Source: Crossaster papposus (taxonomy: Eukaryota > Echinodermata > Asteroidea > Velatida > Solasteridae). Taken from it: a stretch of 64,000 nt of DNA. The stretch spans positions 62,001 through 126,000 of the forward strand of contig JBAIAA010000347.1 in the NCBI GenBank assembly GCA_037893245.1, in the 5' to 3' direction. The first letter of the stretch is position 1, and each line of letters starts with the position of its first letter. The position numbers were made by a program, and so were the translations under genes. Shown here piece after piece: positions 1 to 12,800 of this stretch. The notes under the pieces were generated by a model. It did no database searches. It saw nothing but the letters and a program-made list of their open reading frames with translations, and was not told where the DNA came from.

Positions 1-660
1 GCAAATCATAAATATACAGATTTATCTCTGCAGACCAGACACAAACATAAAATCCTATGACACCTCACGCAGCAAAACTGTTTCAGTATCTCAAAAACAA
101 TTACAAAAACGATGAGAAACAGTTCTGGCTTGCGACAACTCCCATAAACACACTCCCCTTGCCATATAAAATGAGTTCTGATTCATTGCAGTTAACTCCA
201 GAATTAATCAAAGAAATACACACAAATAAACTTATCTTTTCTTGAAGTATGCTATTTGCTTGCAAAAACACTTCATCTTTAACAAAAAAAACTAATAGTC
301 TCACAGAAAAAGAAAAAAAACCCACATAACCCAGCGTTACACGTCCTTCAATTTAATATCCTTCCCATGTGACCGAGAATCGTTCTAATAATAAAAAAAA
401 TAAAAAATTGAGCCGCATGCATGATTACGCTCCTTCCCAATAAACACAACACTTTATGTTAAAAAACCTAATAGTCTCACAGAAAAAATGTAAAAAAAAC
501 CACACAACCCAGCGTTACACGTCCTTCAATTAAATGTCCTTCCCATGTGACCGATAATAGTTTTAATAATTAAACAAAACGTAAGCCAAATGATGATTAC
601 GCCCCTTCCCAATGAACACAAATAATGAGATGCACACTTACTGTTCAACTCTTACTGGGA
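1..660. repeat. Partial copy of the local R repeat
   Basis: This is the first of three copies of a local repeat; the others lie at about 8285-8940 and 9367-9850. All share a stretch beginning near CTGCAGACCAG and a sub-repeat of about 165 bp that runs from AAACCTAATA through CCCAGCGTTACACG to TTACGCTCCTTCCC. The sub-repeat occurs twice here (about 288-445 and 465-620). Short ORFs on both strands are broken differently in each copy, so I see no gene. Confidence 0.7.
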
Positions 661-703
661 AATTATGTACGACAAAATTTGACGACTAGTCGTTTATGTG
701 TAC

Positions 704-896
704 ATTTACAGCACGCTCATTCATATGCTGTCTCCGCCTCGTGTAATTTTAGGTGTGGCTGGCTATTCTTTGTATGTTATCTCCTACATTAATTTGGTTT
801 AGGCTCAATGTGCCTGCCTGTCTGGGGCCTACGATAAAAATTACACGTAACATTACACGAGGGAGAGACAGCGTATTAATGGGCGTGCTGTAAATT
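704..896. repeat. Short fold-back element (MITE-like)
   Basis: The left end (ATTTACAGCACGC, then TGCTGTCTC and CTCGTGTAAT) is matched in inverted order by the right end (ATTACACGAG, GAGACAGC, GCGTGCTGTAAAT). The arms are about 48 bp around a centre of about 95 bp, with no coding capacity. This is typical of a non-autonomous DNA transposon, but no target duplication is clear. Confidence 0.65.
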
Positions 897-1753
897 TACT
901 TAATTTTTCCAACTTAGAAATTAGTTAGACTTGATAGACTTGATAACGTTAGAAACTTGATTAGGTTAGAAATCATGTTTAATGTTTAGAAATCTGTGAA
1001 ATACATACACAAACTTGGTTGTAAGTGTTTTTTGACTACTGTTACGTAATCGCTCATTTCTCCTTAAGTACTGAGCCGAATCAAGCGCGGCTTTCTTTAA
1101 ATTATAGCCAACTAATTTGACTTTATTTTGTCGTTTGAATTTTTCTATTCCGACACTTATTAATGAAGTAACGATCACCTAAAGGTGCGTTGTAATGTTT
1201 TTGGACACCCTGTATAGTCACGGTGATTGAACAACTCTTGTCTTACGACAACAAGTACATAAACTCATTAGTGTCTCCATGAAGGCAACCTTCAAACATT
1301 TTAACTGCGTAAGTTTTAAATATTGAAAAGTATTTTTCCTATTTTTATTGATATTTGCCAGAGACACTTTCGAATTCAGCAAAAGAAATCGAAGCTCTTC
1401 AGCTCCGGAATTGTGCATTCGTGGTGCCAACTAGAACTGTTGCCATTTTGCAATAGGCTGGTTGCAGGCAAACATTACTGTTGCGATTGTTTATTTCAAT
1501 AATACTTACAAAGGGGGCGCAGTATGTGTTGAGCGTATAACAACCGCCGTTCTGCGATCGCTGATTGCCTCCCTAAGAAAGCCTGCGGAAAAATACTGAG
1601 AAATAGTTAAACCGCTGGCGCAGGTTTGCAAAGATGACTGTATTAGTATGAGAGCTTAGTCTATAATCGTGTCGTTTAAAGCAAACTGCATGCGAGAACA
1701 AAATTATTAGACGCGACGTACACAATTTCGACTACTGTCGTATTTGGCAAAGA
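897..1753. other. No gene recognised
   Basis: AT-rich sequence with only short open frames. Two minus-strand frames of 70 codons (966-1178, 1218-1430) have no recognisable motif and no matching copy in the other units. It may be old transposon sequence; I cannot assign it. Confidence 0.4.
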
Positions 1754-3300
1754 CTAGGCAGAACCTTGAAGTTGAGTACAGAGAACAAATTCCAGAGCTA
1801 AGTGGAATAAGGAAATTCGAAGCTTGGCGAGTGAATGAGAACGACTTTCACGATTTTGGCTAAATATACTATTAACGGAAGATGGTAAAGTATTGTGAGT
1901 AGATATAGAGACCCAAGCTGAATGTAATATGTGTAATTTGTTGTGTTCATACAAAAGTTGACAAAATTAATTACACACACAAGGCTCTTTTCTGATGGGA
2001 CTTGTCCGTTTATCCCAAGCAAGTAAACAACAGTTAAAGGGACACTATGCCCTGTAAGCGAAATGAAGAGCATTTAAAAGTAGCCTATAGAATATAAACA
2101 TCCACATAACTATCCTTTAAAAACTTGGTATCAACATTTCCTATTAATACATAACAAAATTGTAGTCTCTGAATAGCGAAAGTATGGGGTTGCGTTTTTA
2201 TTTGTGTATTGGAGGTGAACATGCGTTGTAATTTTAGCTTGCGACTTCAGTTAGATTAAAAAAGTTAAGTTTACAAAGCGAAATGTAAGACACCGAATAA
2301 ACTGTGTAGATCGTCAAAATGTCAAATTTAGAAAGAAAAACCCAGTCCATATTAGCAAAATGGAAGGGCCCCTGTGTCGTAATGATTTTGCAGGTAAAGT
2401 CACTAAAGTGGTTTTAATAATTCAGAAGGCCTTTTCAAGGCCTCCTGAGGATTCTATAAACACTACAAATGTGAAGCACACAATTCACGCGACAGCCATG
2501 TTACCATGGTGTTCTCCCAGCACCAGAAACCGCTTCAACCTCGTCAGACTCGTGAGTAGATATACATAGAGACCTAGGCTGAACGTGTGTCATTTTTTGT
2601 GTTCATACAAAAGTCGACAAAATTATTTACAGACACAAGGCTCTTTTCTAATGGGATTTGTCCATTTATCCCAAGCAATTACCACAGTTAAAGGGACACT
2701 ATGTCCTGTAAGCGAAATAAAAAGAATATTGGATATAAAGGTATTGGATATAAACATCCACATAACCATCTTTCTAAAACTTGGTATCAACATTTCCTAT
2801 TTATACATATCAAAATTGTAGTCTCTGAATAGCGAAAGTATGGGGTTGCGTTTGTATTTGTGTATTGGAGGTGAATGTGCGTTGTCATTCTTAGCTTGCG
2901 ACTTCAGTTCAGTTAAGAGCAATTTTATAATGGATTAGATTAGAAAAGTTAAGTTTACAAAACGAAATGTAAGACACCGAATAAACTGTGTAGATTGTCA
3001 AAATGCCACATTTAGAAAGAAAAACCCAGTCCATATAAGCAAAATAGAAGGGCCCCTTTGACATAATAATTTTGCAGGTAAAATCACTAAAGTGGTTTTG
3101 ATATTTCAGAAGGCCTTTTCAGGGCCTCCTGCGGATTATATAAACACTACAAATGTGAAGCACACAATCCACGCGACAGCCATGTTACCATGGTGTTCTC
3201 CCAGCACCAGAAACAACCTCGTCAGACCTCGTCTCATTATGCCTTGCTCGTTCCTGATTGGATGCTGATGCCATCCGCATGATGGTATGTGTATTCTGTG
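1754..3300. repeat. Upstream block of unit 1, with a local tandem duplication
   Basis: This block matches the region upstream of gene copies 2 and 3 (about 25980-26540 and 47100-47900). In unit 1 a stretch of about 665 bp, from the AAAGTTGACAAAATTA region through the CACCAGAAAC region, is present twice in tandem (about 1905-2565 and 2566-3235). Unit 3 has one copy and unit 2 has a single shortened one. Frames such as 2360-2569 are repeated only because the DNA is repeated. Confidence 0.7.
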
Positions 3301-3460
3301 ATATTATACGATCAAACTTAATAGATTATCGATTTTTCTTTTATGCTTTTGAGCTATAATCCAAGTAGGCTCCCTTCTGGAGTTTTTTTTTACTGCTCTG
3401 CAGTGTTTGGATCGCTTATTAATTTAACGGACTGTGTGTCACATAGCCTAAAACCTAGAC

Positions 3461-3889
3461 GATCCGTGCTCTTAATATATTTCTGTGACGTCATACTATT
3501 GTTGAAAGTGTAGATTATGTTCACGACTCTATACAGCAAACTGTAGATTCGTGACAGCTAACTGTAGATCCGTCACGAATCGACAGTGTTTGTTGTGAGC
3601 AAGGTACCACCTCGAGGAGACAACGAACCGAACTACTGATGCCTTTCATTCGTTGTACAAGCACATCGACTAAATAATACATGTACGCATGGGTAACTTT
3701 ACGAATCCACACTTATTTACAAACGTGGGGATTGCGCCAAGCAAGGAATCTTATTTAAACAAACCTTTGTTGTTAACAAAATAGATTAGGTCAAAGAATA
3801 GACTCGGCTTCGCCTCGTCCATTATTTGCACGAATCTACAGTTCCCGATCGTCCATTCTCCTTGACAGAATTAACCTGCATCTTGGAGA
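3461..3889 (+). promoter_or_regulatory. Probable promoter and 5' UTR of discoidin gene copy 1
   Basis: This stretch directly precedes the signal-peptide exon and is closely conserved in unit 2 (26690-27123). It contains a perfect cAMP-response-element palindrome TGACGTCA at 3486-3493. Imperfect repeats around ACTGTAGATTCGT lie at about 3540-3580, followed by an AT-rich CTTATTTAAAC stretch near 3750. Start sites cannot be read from sequence, so promoter function is inferred from position and conservation. Unit 3 lacks almost all of this segment. Confidence 0.5.
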
Positions 3890-6800
3890 ATGGAGGGAGC
3901 AGCAGCTTTGGTTATGATGCTATCATCAGTGGCCGGTAAGATCTCATCTGTTCCTTTCTCTATGTATGTATGTATGTATGTATGTACCACCTGCAGCAAT
4001 TCCCTGAATCTCTAGTATAGTAATAGCCAGGCTAAGCCCTATAAGAATTGGGGACTCAATACCTCCCATTTTTTGTTGGACTATTTATTGGTTGGTTGGA
4101 CCATTATTATGTTTTCGGGCGCAACTCAATCACTACATAAGATTATAGGAGTTAAGTTGCCTTTGTTTTTGTTCTGATTTTTTTTTCTAGCTTATTTCCC
4201 TTCTTTTTGTTCTATCCCAAATTCCATAAACCCTGTAAACATCATTTTTCACCCAGCCACTTTGGACTTCCATCGTTGTCTTACAAAGACATATAGTCCC
4301 TAACTTGCAAAGTGTTTTCCCGAGGGGTGAGGTCATGATGACGTCACCGTATGTCATGTGACATCATCCTAAAGATGCATACTTTAAGGGATTATATCCA
4401 GAGATTTAGTTCCAATTTAGTATGTAGGTACACCGGGTCATGCTGTATGTAATTAGATAATGCAATTAGATAATAATTATTGTCTCTAGGACAATAGCCA
4501 TAAGTATTGATGACGTCACTCGATGTTTATCGCAGTGATTCAGCAGGTTAGATTGGGGGCCACCGGGCAATACTAAATACGTGTCGACGTACGAGTGGTT
4601 TTGCTCCCAATGTAGTTTTACCCCATGTCAGTTAAACACTGAGGCAACGTATTGTTGCCTTAATTCGTTTACGTATTTTATCTTTTTACTATCTAATCCA
4701 ATTTGTATCTAATCAAATCAAATCATTTAATCAAATCATTTACAATCTACCAAATATTAGAGATAAGTTATACTTGCCGTAATATTAAAGTAATTTTAAC
4801 TTGTAAATCGTGACTTTCCACGCAAGTCTCATTATAAGCGTACACTCAATGAATCCAATAACCCAGGGCAGTCTCACGGGAAATGTTGCAAAAAAATAAA
4901 AAATATGTAATCGATGTTTTATTTCATAAGAAGACTTTGTTGGAATTGGCGACTTTGTTGGAATTTGCTGATTTTTTGGCTCACAAAGACCTCACACAAA
5001 AAAATATTACAGTTCTACGCATACGATTATCAAAATATAAGCTTGATTGGGTGCTAAATCACAAGATTGTGAGTCTCATTCATATTTTCTAGAAACTACG
5101 ATTAATGAGAAATAAAAAAAAATCATGGATAAATACCCAGACTTGCAAAGATATTACTGTTTTAATCTAGTTTCTGTGTATTAAAGTGTTCAGGAAAGGG
5201 CGTGTGTTTTCCCAACAAATTTAACAACATTATGTTATACATTGTTTTCACAGAAATGTGTGCAGCAATTTAAGTAGTTTTATACATGAAAGTTGGATGA
5301 AGTTATTGTGAATGTTGTGTTCCAGAATTAAATTCATGATGTTGTGTTTCAGAGTTCAGAGCCATACAATCACAGAACATATACCGGTTTTGGACGCGGT
5401 GTTTAAGATTATTTGAATTAAAAGTTACATATTAAAGTCATACTTTTTTGAATGTTTGTCAGATTTCAGAAGTGAAATTTACACATGTATCAGTGCTTTG
5501 TGAAACATACAATCAGTATGTTGTTGTTCTCTGTTTAAGTACATGAACATGGGACCGTGTTTATCATTGTTTTGTTAAAATGTGTGTCCTTTCCTGAACA
5601 TGTTTAAAATATTTAACCAGTTTGCGTTAAATAAACTTCTAAACGGATCACTGATCACATGAGTAAGGCCGCAAACAATCGTGTACTATCCACGAATGAC
5701 GCGTTAATCCGTCAGCCAGAGCGGTTTGATTATCAAATTGAAGGACGTGTATACAAGCTATATCAACACCCTAGTTCCATTGTATCCATTACATTCATAC
5801 AGCCGAGAGATTATCAGCTACGTCCAGTAAGTTGCTGACATTCACAATTATCCACCATTGTTTCTTATTCAGTTTACTTTGAAATACTTGAAAGGGTTCT
5901 TTTTTAGGTGGTCTTGAAAATATTTGTATATGTTTTATTACGTAAAATGTTATACGTAGTTCCACGGCTGACGTCTAAACAGGCGTCAGAAATTATGGCG
6001 GGTACCGGATGACTTCGGATATCACGCCCAGATTAGTAGAGAGAGAAAATGCCCAAGGCGACATCTTGTACCGGTAGTAGATGCATTATCAAAACGCCTG
6101 GGTCCAACTTCCTCCACGCACACATGTGTATACAAATACTTACAACTGTTTTGGGCTTGATGCCTATTCCGTACGTGTAGATCCCATTTTGTTAAAAGCA
6201 CCATTCTGGCTGAACTATGTTCACCGGGGTAATACAGTTTAATTATCTATGCATTTTTGTGTGTGAGGCAAGTACATGTAAACTGTAAACATATATAAAA
6301 TGTCTCGATTTAAAGTTGTTTTCACAAGCAATAATTATTAATAATTTGAAGTGTGGACATTACTTTATTGTCATGTTGGAAATACACGGTGCTATGTGTT
6401 AAACGTTGTTAAATATTGTCCTTTCCTGAACATAAACACACACCAGTTATTTGCATCATTAACAAGGTACAAACGAACTTATACATGTATTTACCTTAAA
6501 AAAAACCACAAAACACCTACTTGTTTCAAATAAATAATTTACTCTAACATGCTTTGGATATTTACCTACAGTATGATACGTGCAGGCATTTTCAAAAGAA
6601 AATTCGGGTATATGTAGAGATTATCTTATTGGCTGGATCATTTAACATCAACATGATCAATACAAACCTGCTTCTCTATAGGGATGGTCACTTTTGAAAC
6701 TGGATCTACGACCATTGAAATGACAATAACGCCGCTCCGCAACATCGTATCTCAACAATCAAGGTGTCAAAATACGCAGAACAAAATTGTGCAGTGGGTC

Positions 6801-9800
6801 ATTTGTTTCGATTAATTCATACCTTTTCGGGCCGTTAACTATTGGATCATTCTTAGGTTTCTCGATACTTTTTGGGATGAGTTTATATAACTAATTTAAT
6901 TATTTAATTATTTGTTTACTCATTAAGTTATATCAACACGACACAAGCATGAGTATATATAGGTTTTCCCGGCTACTAAAACATTATTATACACATTCAC
7001 CAACTGTCGCATTCAATTTAGTCCGAGGAAACATTTCACAGGCTTTTACAAAAACAATTTAGTAACTTATTATTCAATTTCAACGTTTGGCCACCTTTTT
7101 AATTAAACACCAGGTCGAAAATATTCGTCATTGCAGATTAAATTTGTCTGAGCAAACAGCTCAGACGAATTTAATCTCTGTAATGACGAATATTCTCGAT
7201 CCAATGTTTAAATAGATTTACCAAACTTTACAAACGAATGGTAAATGACTAATTGTTTTGGTTTGGTAAAAGCGTGTGATTTTTTTTCAGGACAAAATTG
7301 AATGCGAGAGTTGGTGAATTTGTGAAAAACATGTTTTTAAATAAACCTATCACAAAGGCAACAACAGAATATACAAATACAGCTTAGGCCTATAAAGGAA
7401 CAATATTTCCTGGAAGCTCCCAATTGGGCGATATTATGATAATCGGAATAAGCAAGTAGGATATAACTTATAAGCATCTACACAACCTGGGCGTTTGGAT
7501 GTGTTATTCTTGTGTAGAAAGAGTTTCAGGATTTACTTTTGTGACCCCTAAAACTCAAGCAGTTTGGGTGTATTCGTTAGTCTAGTCGGAAAGTGTAAGA
7601 GACCACATTGTGCATTGGTGCTGTGTTTATGAGTTAGTCTTGCATACGCACTGTGGACCTCCGAACAATATAGGTCCACACGATGCGGGAAGAGGTTACG
7701 GTGTGTGGACTTGCACACGTCCACAATCCGTTTTTCAGTTTCCGAAAAAGAGCGCTAGAGGAAAAACGGGTTAGGGTTATATATAGAAAAGATAGAAGGG
7801 ACAGCTGAGAGGCCCATAATCCTAATTTGAGGGTAAATTTGTTTTGGGGAAGCGAGAAAAATGAGTATTTAGTCAAAGTTTGTTAACTACACGAATACAA
7901 AGGAATGTCCACAGTGCGTATGTAAGGTAAAGCTGCATGAACACAAACGACGTGCATCGTACATGTGCACATTAAATGAAAACGACACGAATAAAAGTGT
8001 GCGTACTCCGTCGTGTCCGAGGTAAACAATTATTAAGACATTAGGTTGATTTCCTTTCAACCAGGGGTTTAACATAGGATAGGCCCAAGTAAACTATCTA
8101 ATACATGACAATTTGGGGGATTTCAGGACTTAGTGCCCCTTTTGTAATTTGCACTAAATCAATTTTCGAACAAAATGCTTAATTCCACAAATGTGTGAAT
8201 ACAGCGAAGTAGTTACGCCCTAAAATACAACAAAGTTGAGGTGTAATAACAAAAACAACGTATTAATCAAATTAATTCAAAAACTGCAGACCAGCCATAA
8301 ACATAAAATCCTATGATACCTCACGCAGCAAAACTGTTTCAGTATCTCAAAAGAAATTACAAAAACGATGAGAAACAGCTCTGGCTTGTGAAAACTCCCA
8401 TAAACACACCCCCCTTTCCATATAAAATGAGTTCTGATTCATTGCAGCTAACTCTGTGATTGATCAAATAAACACAAACAAATAAACTTATATTTTCTTG
8501 AAGTTTGCCTGCATAAACCAGTTTCTTCTTGCTATTTTCTTGTAAAAACACTTCATCTTTAACTAACAAACCTAATAATCTCACAGAAAAAGAAAAAAAT
8601 CCACATAACCCAGCGTTACACGTCCTTCGATTTAATGTCCTTCCCATGTGTACGAAAATCGTTCTGATAATTAAAAAAATATAAAAAATAAAAAATGAGC
8701 CGCATGTATGATTACGCTCCTTCCCAATAAACACAACACTTCACCTTAAAAAACCTAATACTAGTCTCACAGAAAATATGGAAAAAAATCCGCATAACCA
8801 AGCGTTACACGTCCTTCAATTTAATGTCCTTCCCATGTGACCGATAAATAGATAATAATTACCAAAAAAACCGTAAGCCGCATGATGATTACGCCCCTTC
8901 CCAATAAACACAAATAATCCCACGAGATGCACACTTACTGTTAAACCCTTCAAGCTGTTTGGGTGTATTCGTTAGTCTAGTCGGAAAGTGTAGGAGACCA
9001 CATTGTGCATTGGTGCTGTGTTTATGAACACAAACGACGTGCATCGTACATGCACATTAAATGAAAACAACACGAAAAACGTATGCGTACTCCGTCGTGT
9101 CCGAGGTAAACAATTATTAAGACATATAGGTTGATTTCCTTTCAACCAGGGGTTTAACATAGGATAGGCCCAAGTAAACTATCTAATACATGACAATTTT
9201 GGGGATTTCAGGACTTAGTGCCCCTTTTGTAATTTGCACTAAATCAATTTTCGAACGAAGTGCTTAATTCCACAAATGTGTGAATACAACGAAGTAGTTA
9301 CGCCCTAAAATACAACAAAGTTGAGGTGTAATAACAACAAAAACGTATTAATCAAATTAATTCAAAAACTGCAGACCAGCCATAAACATAAAATCCTATG
9401 ATACCTCACGCAGCAAAACTGTTTCAGTAGCTCAAAAAAAATTACGAAAACGATGAGAAACAGCTCTGGCTTGTGAAAACTCCCATAAACACACTCCCCT
9501 TCCCATATAAAATGAGTTCTGATTCATTGCAGCTAACTCTAGGATTGATCAAATAAACACAAACAAATAAACTGATATTTTCTTGAAGTTTGCCTGCATA
9601 AACCAGTTTCTCCTTGCTATTTTCTTGCAAAAACACTTCATCTTTAACTAAAAAACCTAATAATCTCACAGAAAAAGAACAACAATTCACATAATTCAGC
9701 GTTACACGTCCTTCAATTTAATGTCCTTCCCATGTGACCGATAATCGTTCTAATAATTTAAAAAAAACGTAAGCCGCATGATGATTACGCCCCTTCCCAA

Positions 9801-12800
9801 TAATTACAAATTATCCCATGAGATGCACACTTACTGTTTAACCCTTCAAGTTACTGGACAAATATTTACGACAAAAATTGACTAGAATATTTTCGCGACT
9901 AGTCGTGAATATGGTTCGCGACTAGACGTGAATTTTTTTCAAGACTAGTCGTCAAAAGAATTCCCGACTAGTCGCGAATAAATACACAACCAGTCGCAAA
10001 TAAATTTAAGACTAGTCGTGAATAATTTTTCTACTAGTCGCGAAAAACTAGTCGTAAAAAAAATTCACGACCAGTCGCGAATTTGTTAAATTACACCTGC
10101 GAGTTTTTTGTCGATCAATATTTTTTTTTTTTTTTTTTTTTTTTTCTTTCTTTTGGGGCTAGAAACAGTATTGGGGGTAATGGGTATTTTAGGGTTTTCG
10201 GGTAGGGTTTAAAAAAATTATATAAAACTCGGGGCCGCGTTAGTACACGAGGGATTGAAGATATATTGTTATATATCTTCAATTTCCACAATTTTCTCTA
10301 GTTATTTGTAATGTACAGTTTAAGTATACAGGAATACGCCATAGGGTCGGTTTTTGTTTGTGTTTTTGGCTGCCTGGGGCCGGTTGCACCAACGGTCGTA
10401 AGTGCTGTACTAAAGTTACGAACGAAACTGGGTTACAACATCGATGTCTTACGACATGTACTAACTTCCTTGCCGTACGTATTCTGACTTACGTGTGGTG
10501 TTAGACATCTTTCGTGCAACCGAAAGAAATTACGACACAACGGTTGCACCATCACAATTTACGCATTAGTAGGACATAGATTTACGACATGAAATTACGT
10601 CTAGTGGGAAGGTGACTTAAAAAGTTAGGGTAGCCATTCGCGGCAATATGTTCGGGTTGAAGTACAGTGTCAATTATAATTTGTTAATGAAAATATTGAA
10701 AACAATACCTCTGCATGTTTTAACACGATTCGGTTGTAAAAAAAAAATTAAAAAAGAAAATCGAATTTTTCAATAAAAACTAAACATTTTCGAAGGACCA
10801 AATAGCTTTACATTAGACGAGTTTTCGTAAAACACGAAAATCGTGTTAAAAACGATTAGGCAATAAGTTATCAAAACAAAAATTGAAAATCAGTAGCTGA
10901 TGGAAAAGAACAACCAGACAGCGATTTTAAAAGACGTTTGGAGACTGCACGTGGGATTAACTATTTAGATTGCAAATAAATGCTCCATTTGTTTCTACAA
11001 ATAAATACAACAATTATAGCAGGGTCGAAGGAAGGGTCGAACAAAGTGAAATTGTGAATTGTGAAATCTACAACTCGGAATTGTTTTAATCGACACGGAA
11101 CACGCACTAGACGAGTAAAAAAAGTGACAACATTTTAAGGAAACAAATGAAAAATATTTGGCTTACTCCAATATATATATTTTACGGGGATATAAGGCAT
11201 AGGTTTTATTGAGTTGCAAAAAAAGAAATACAAAAATCGCCATTAATATTTCGGGGGGAAAGTGTTCACTTGTTCCCAATTCTAAATACAAAATCTGACA
11301 ATGCAAATAAGGTTTTTAATCCTAATTTCAATTATTAAAATCCCATTTGTATTTGAATTCAACAGCTTCCAATAGTAATCCATGCACATGCATAACTTCA
11401 AATGGCATAGATCAATTTTGGTAATAATTTTTTTTCGAAATGAGTGAGAGAACATGCTCTTTATTGACATGCTTGATTAGTGTATCAAATTTGATTGCTT
11501 TTTAAGAAAAATAAAACATATTTGATTGAACACATGTTGTGTGCAGTTGCTATATCTAATTTCGGGATTGTGACCTGCGTCGGTCCCAATACAGTTATAA
11601 TTATACACTAGGACATGTCCTACGGCATGTCGTAAGATATGCATTTTAGGACAGGCCTAGAAGCTTTTGGTGCAACCGCAGTTACGACATGTCTTAGGGT
11701 TGTCCTAAATTTCTTATCTTACGACAAGCATGTAGGACATGTTTGGTGCAACCGGCCCCAGATGCCGTGTATATACAAAACAAATCCCAAATTCAAAACG
11801 GATCACTGATAAACAAGTTATGAGTAAGGCCGCAAACAATCGTGTACTATCCACGGATGACGCGTAAATCCGTCAGCTAGAGCGGTTTGATTATTAAAGT
11901 GAAAGACGTATATACATGCTATATCGTGGTATCATGCTCCAGTGATTACATGAAGGCCACCAACACCCTCGTTCCATTGTCTCCATTACATTCATACAGC
12001 CGAGGGAATATCAGCTACGTCCAGTAAGTCTCCACCATTGTTTCTTGTTATAACTACTTTGAAATACTTGAAAGGGTTCTTTTCAGGTGGTCTTAATATA
12101 TTTATATATGTTGTATTATGCAAAAGTGTCCCCGATCTGTGTGTAGTTCCACGGCTGACGTCTAAACAGGCGTCAGAAATTATGGCGGGTACCGGATGAC
12201 TTGATATCACGCCAAGATTAGTAGAGAGAGAAAATGCCCTAGGCGACATCAGAGGCCCGTACGCAGAAGGGGTGCGACGGGTGCGTACGCACCCCACCCC
12301 CCCAAAAAAAAATTACCAAAAGGTCCACATTTTTCGGGGTAAATAATGGTATTCTGATGTAGAAATAAACGCAAGCACCGCTGACCTCATGAACACTCGC
12401 AAGTGCTGATTGGCTAGGCTTGCGTACGACGGTTATTGACCGTCTAAAACGCAATAACTCTACTTCCTCCACGCACATTGTCATGTGTATACAAATACTT
12501 AAAACTGTTTTGGGCTTGATGCCTGTACATGTAGATCCCATTTTGTTAAAAGCACCATTCTGACTGAACTATATGTTCACCGGGGTAATACAGTTTAATT
12601 ATCCATGCATTTTTGGTGTGAGGCAAGTACATGTACATGTAAACTGTAAACATGTATCAAATGTCTCGATTTAAAGTTGTGTTTTCACAAGCAATAATTA
12701 TTAATAATTTGAAGTGTGAACATTACATTATTGTCATGTTGGAAATGCACGGTGCTGTGTGTTAAACCTTGTTAAATATTGTCCTTTCCTGAAAATAAAT

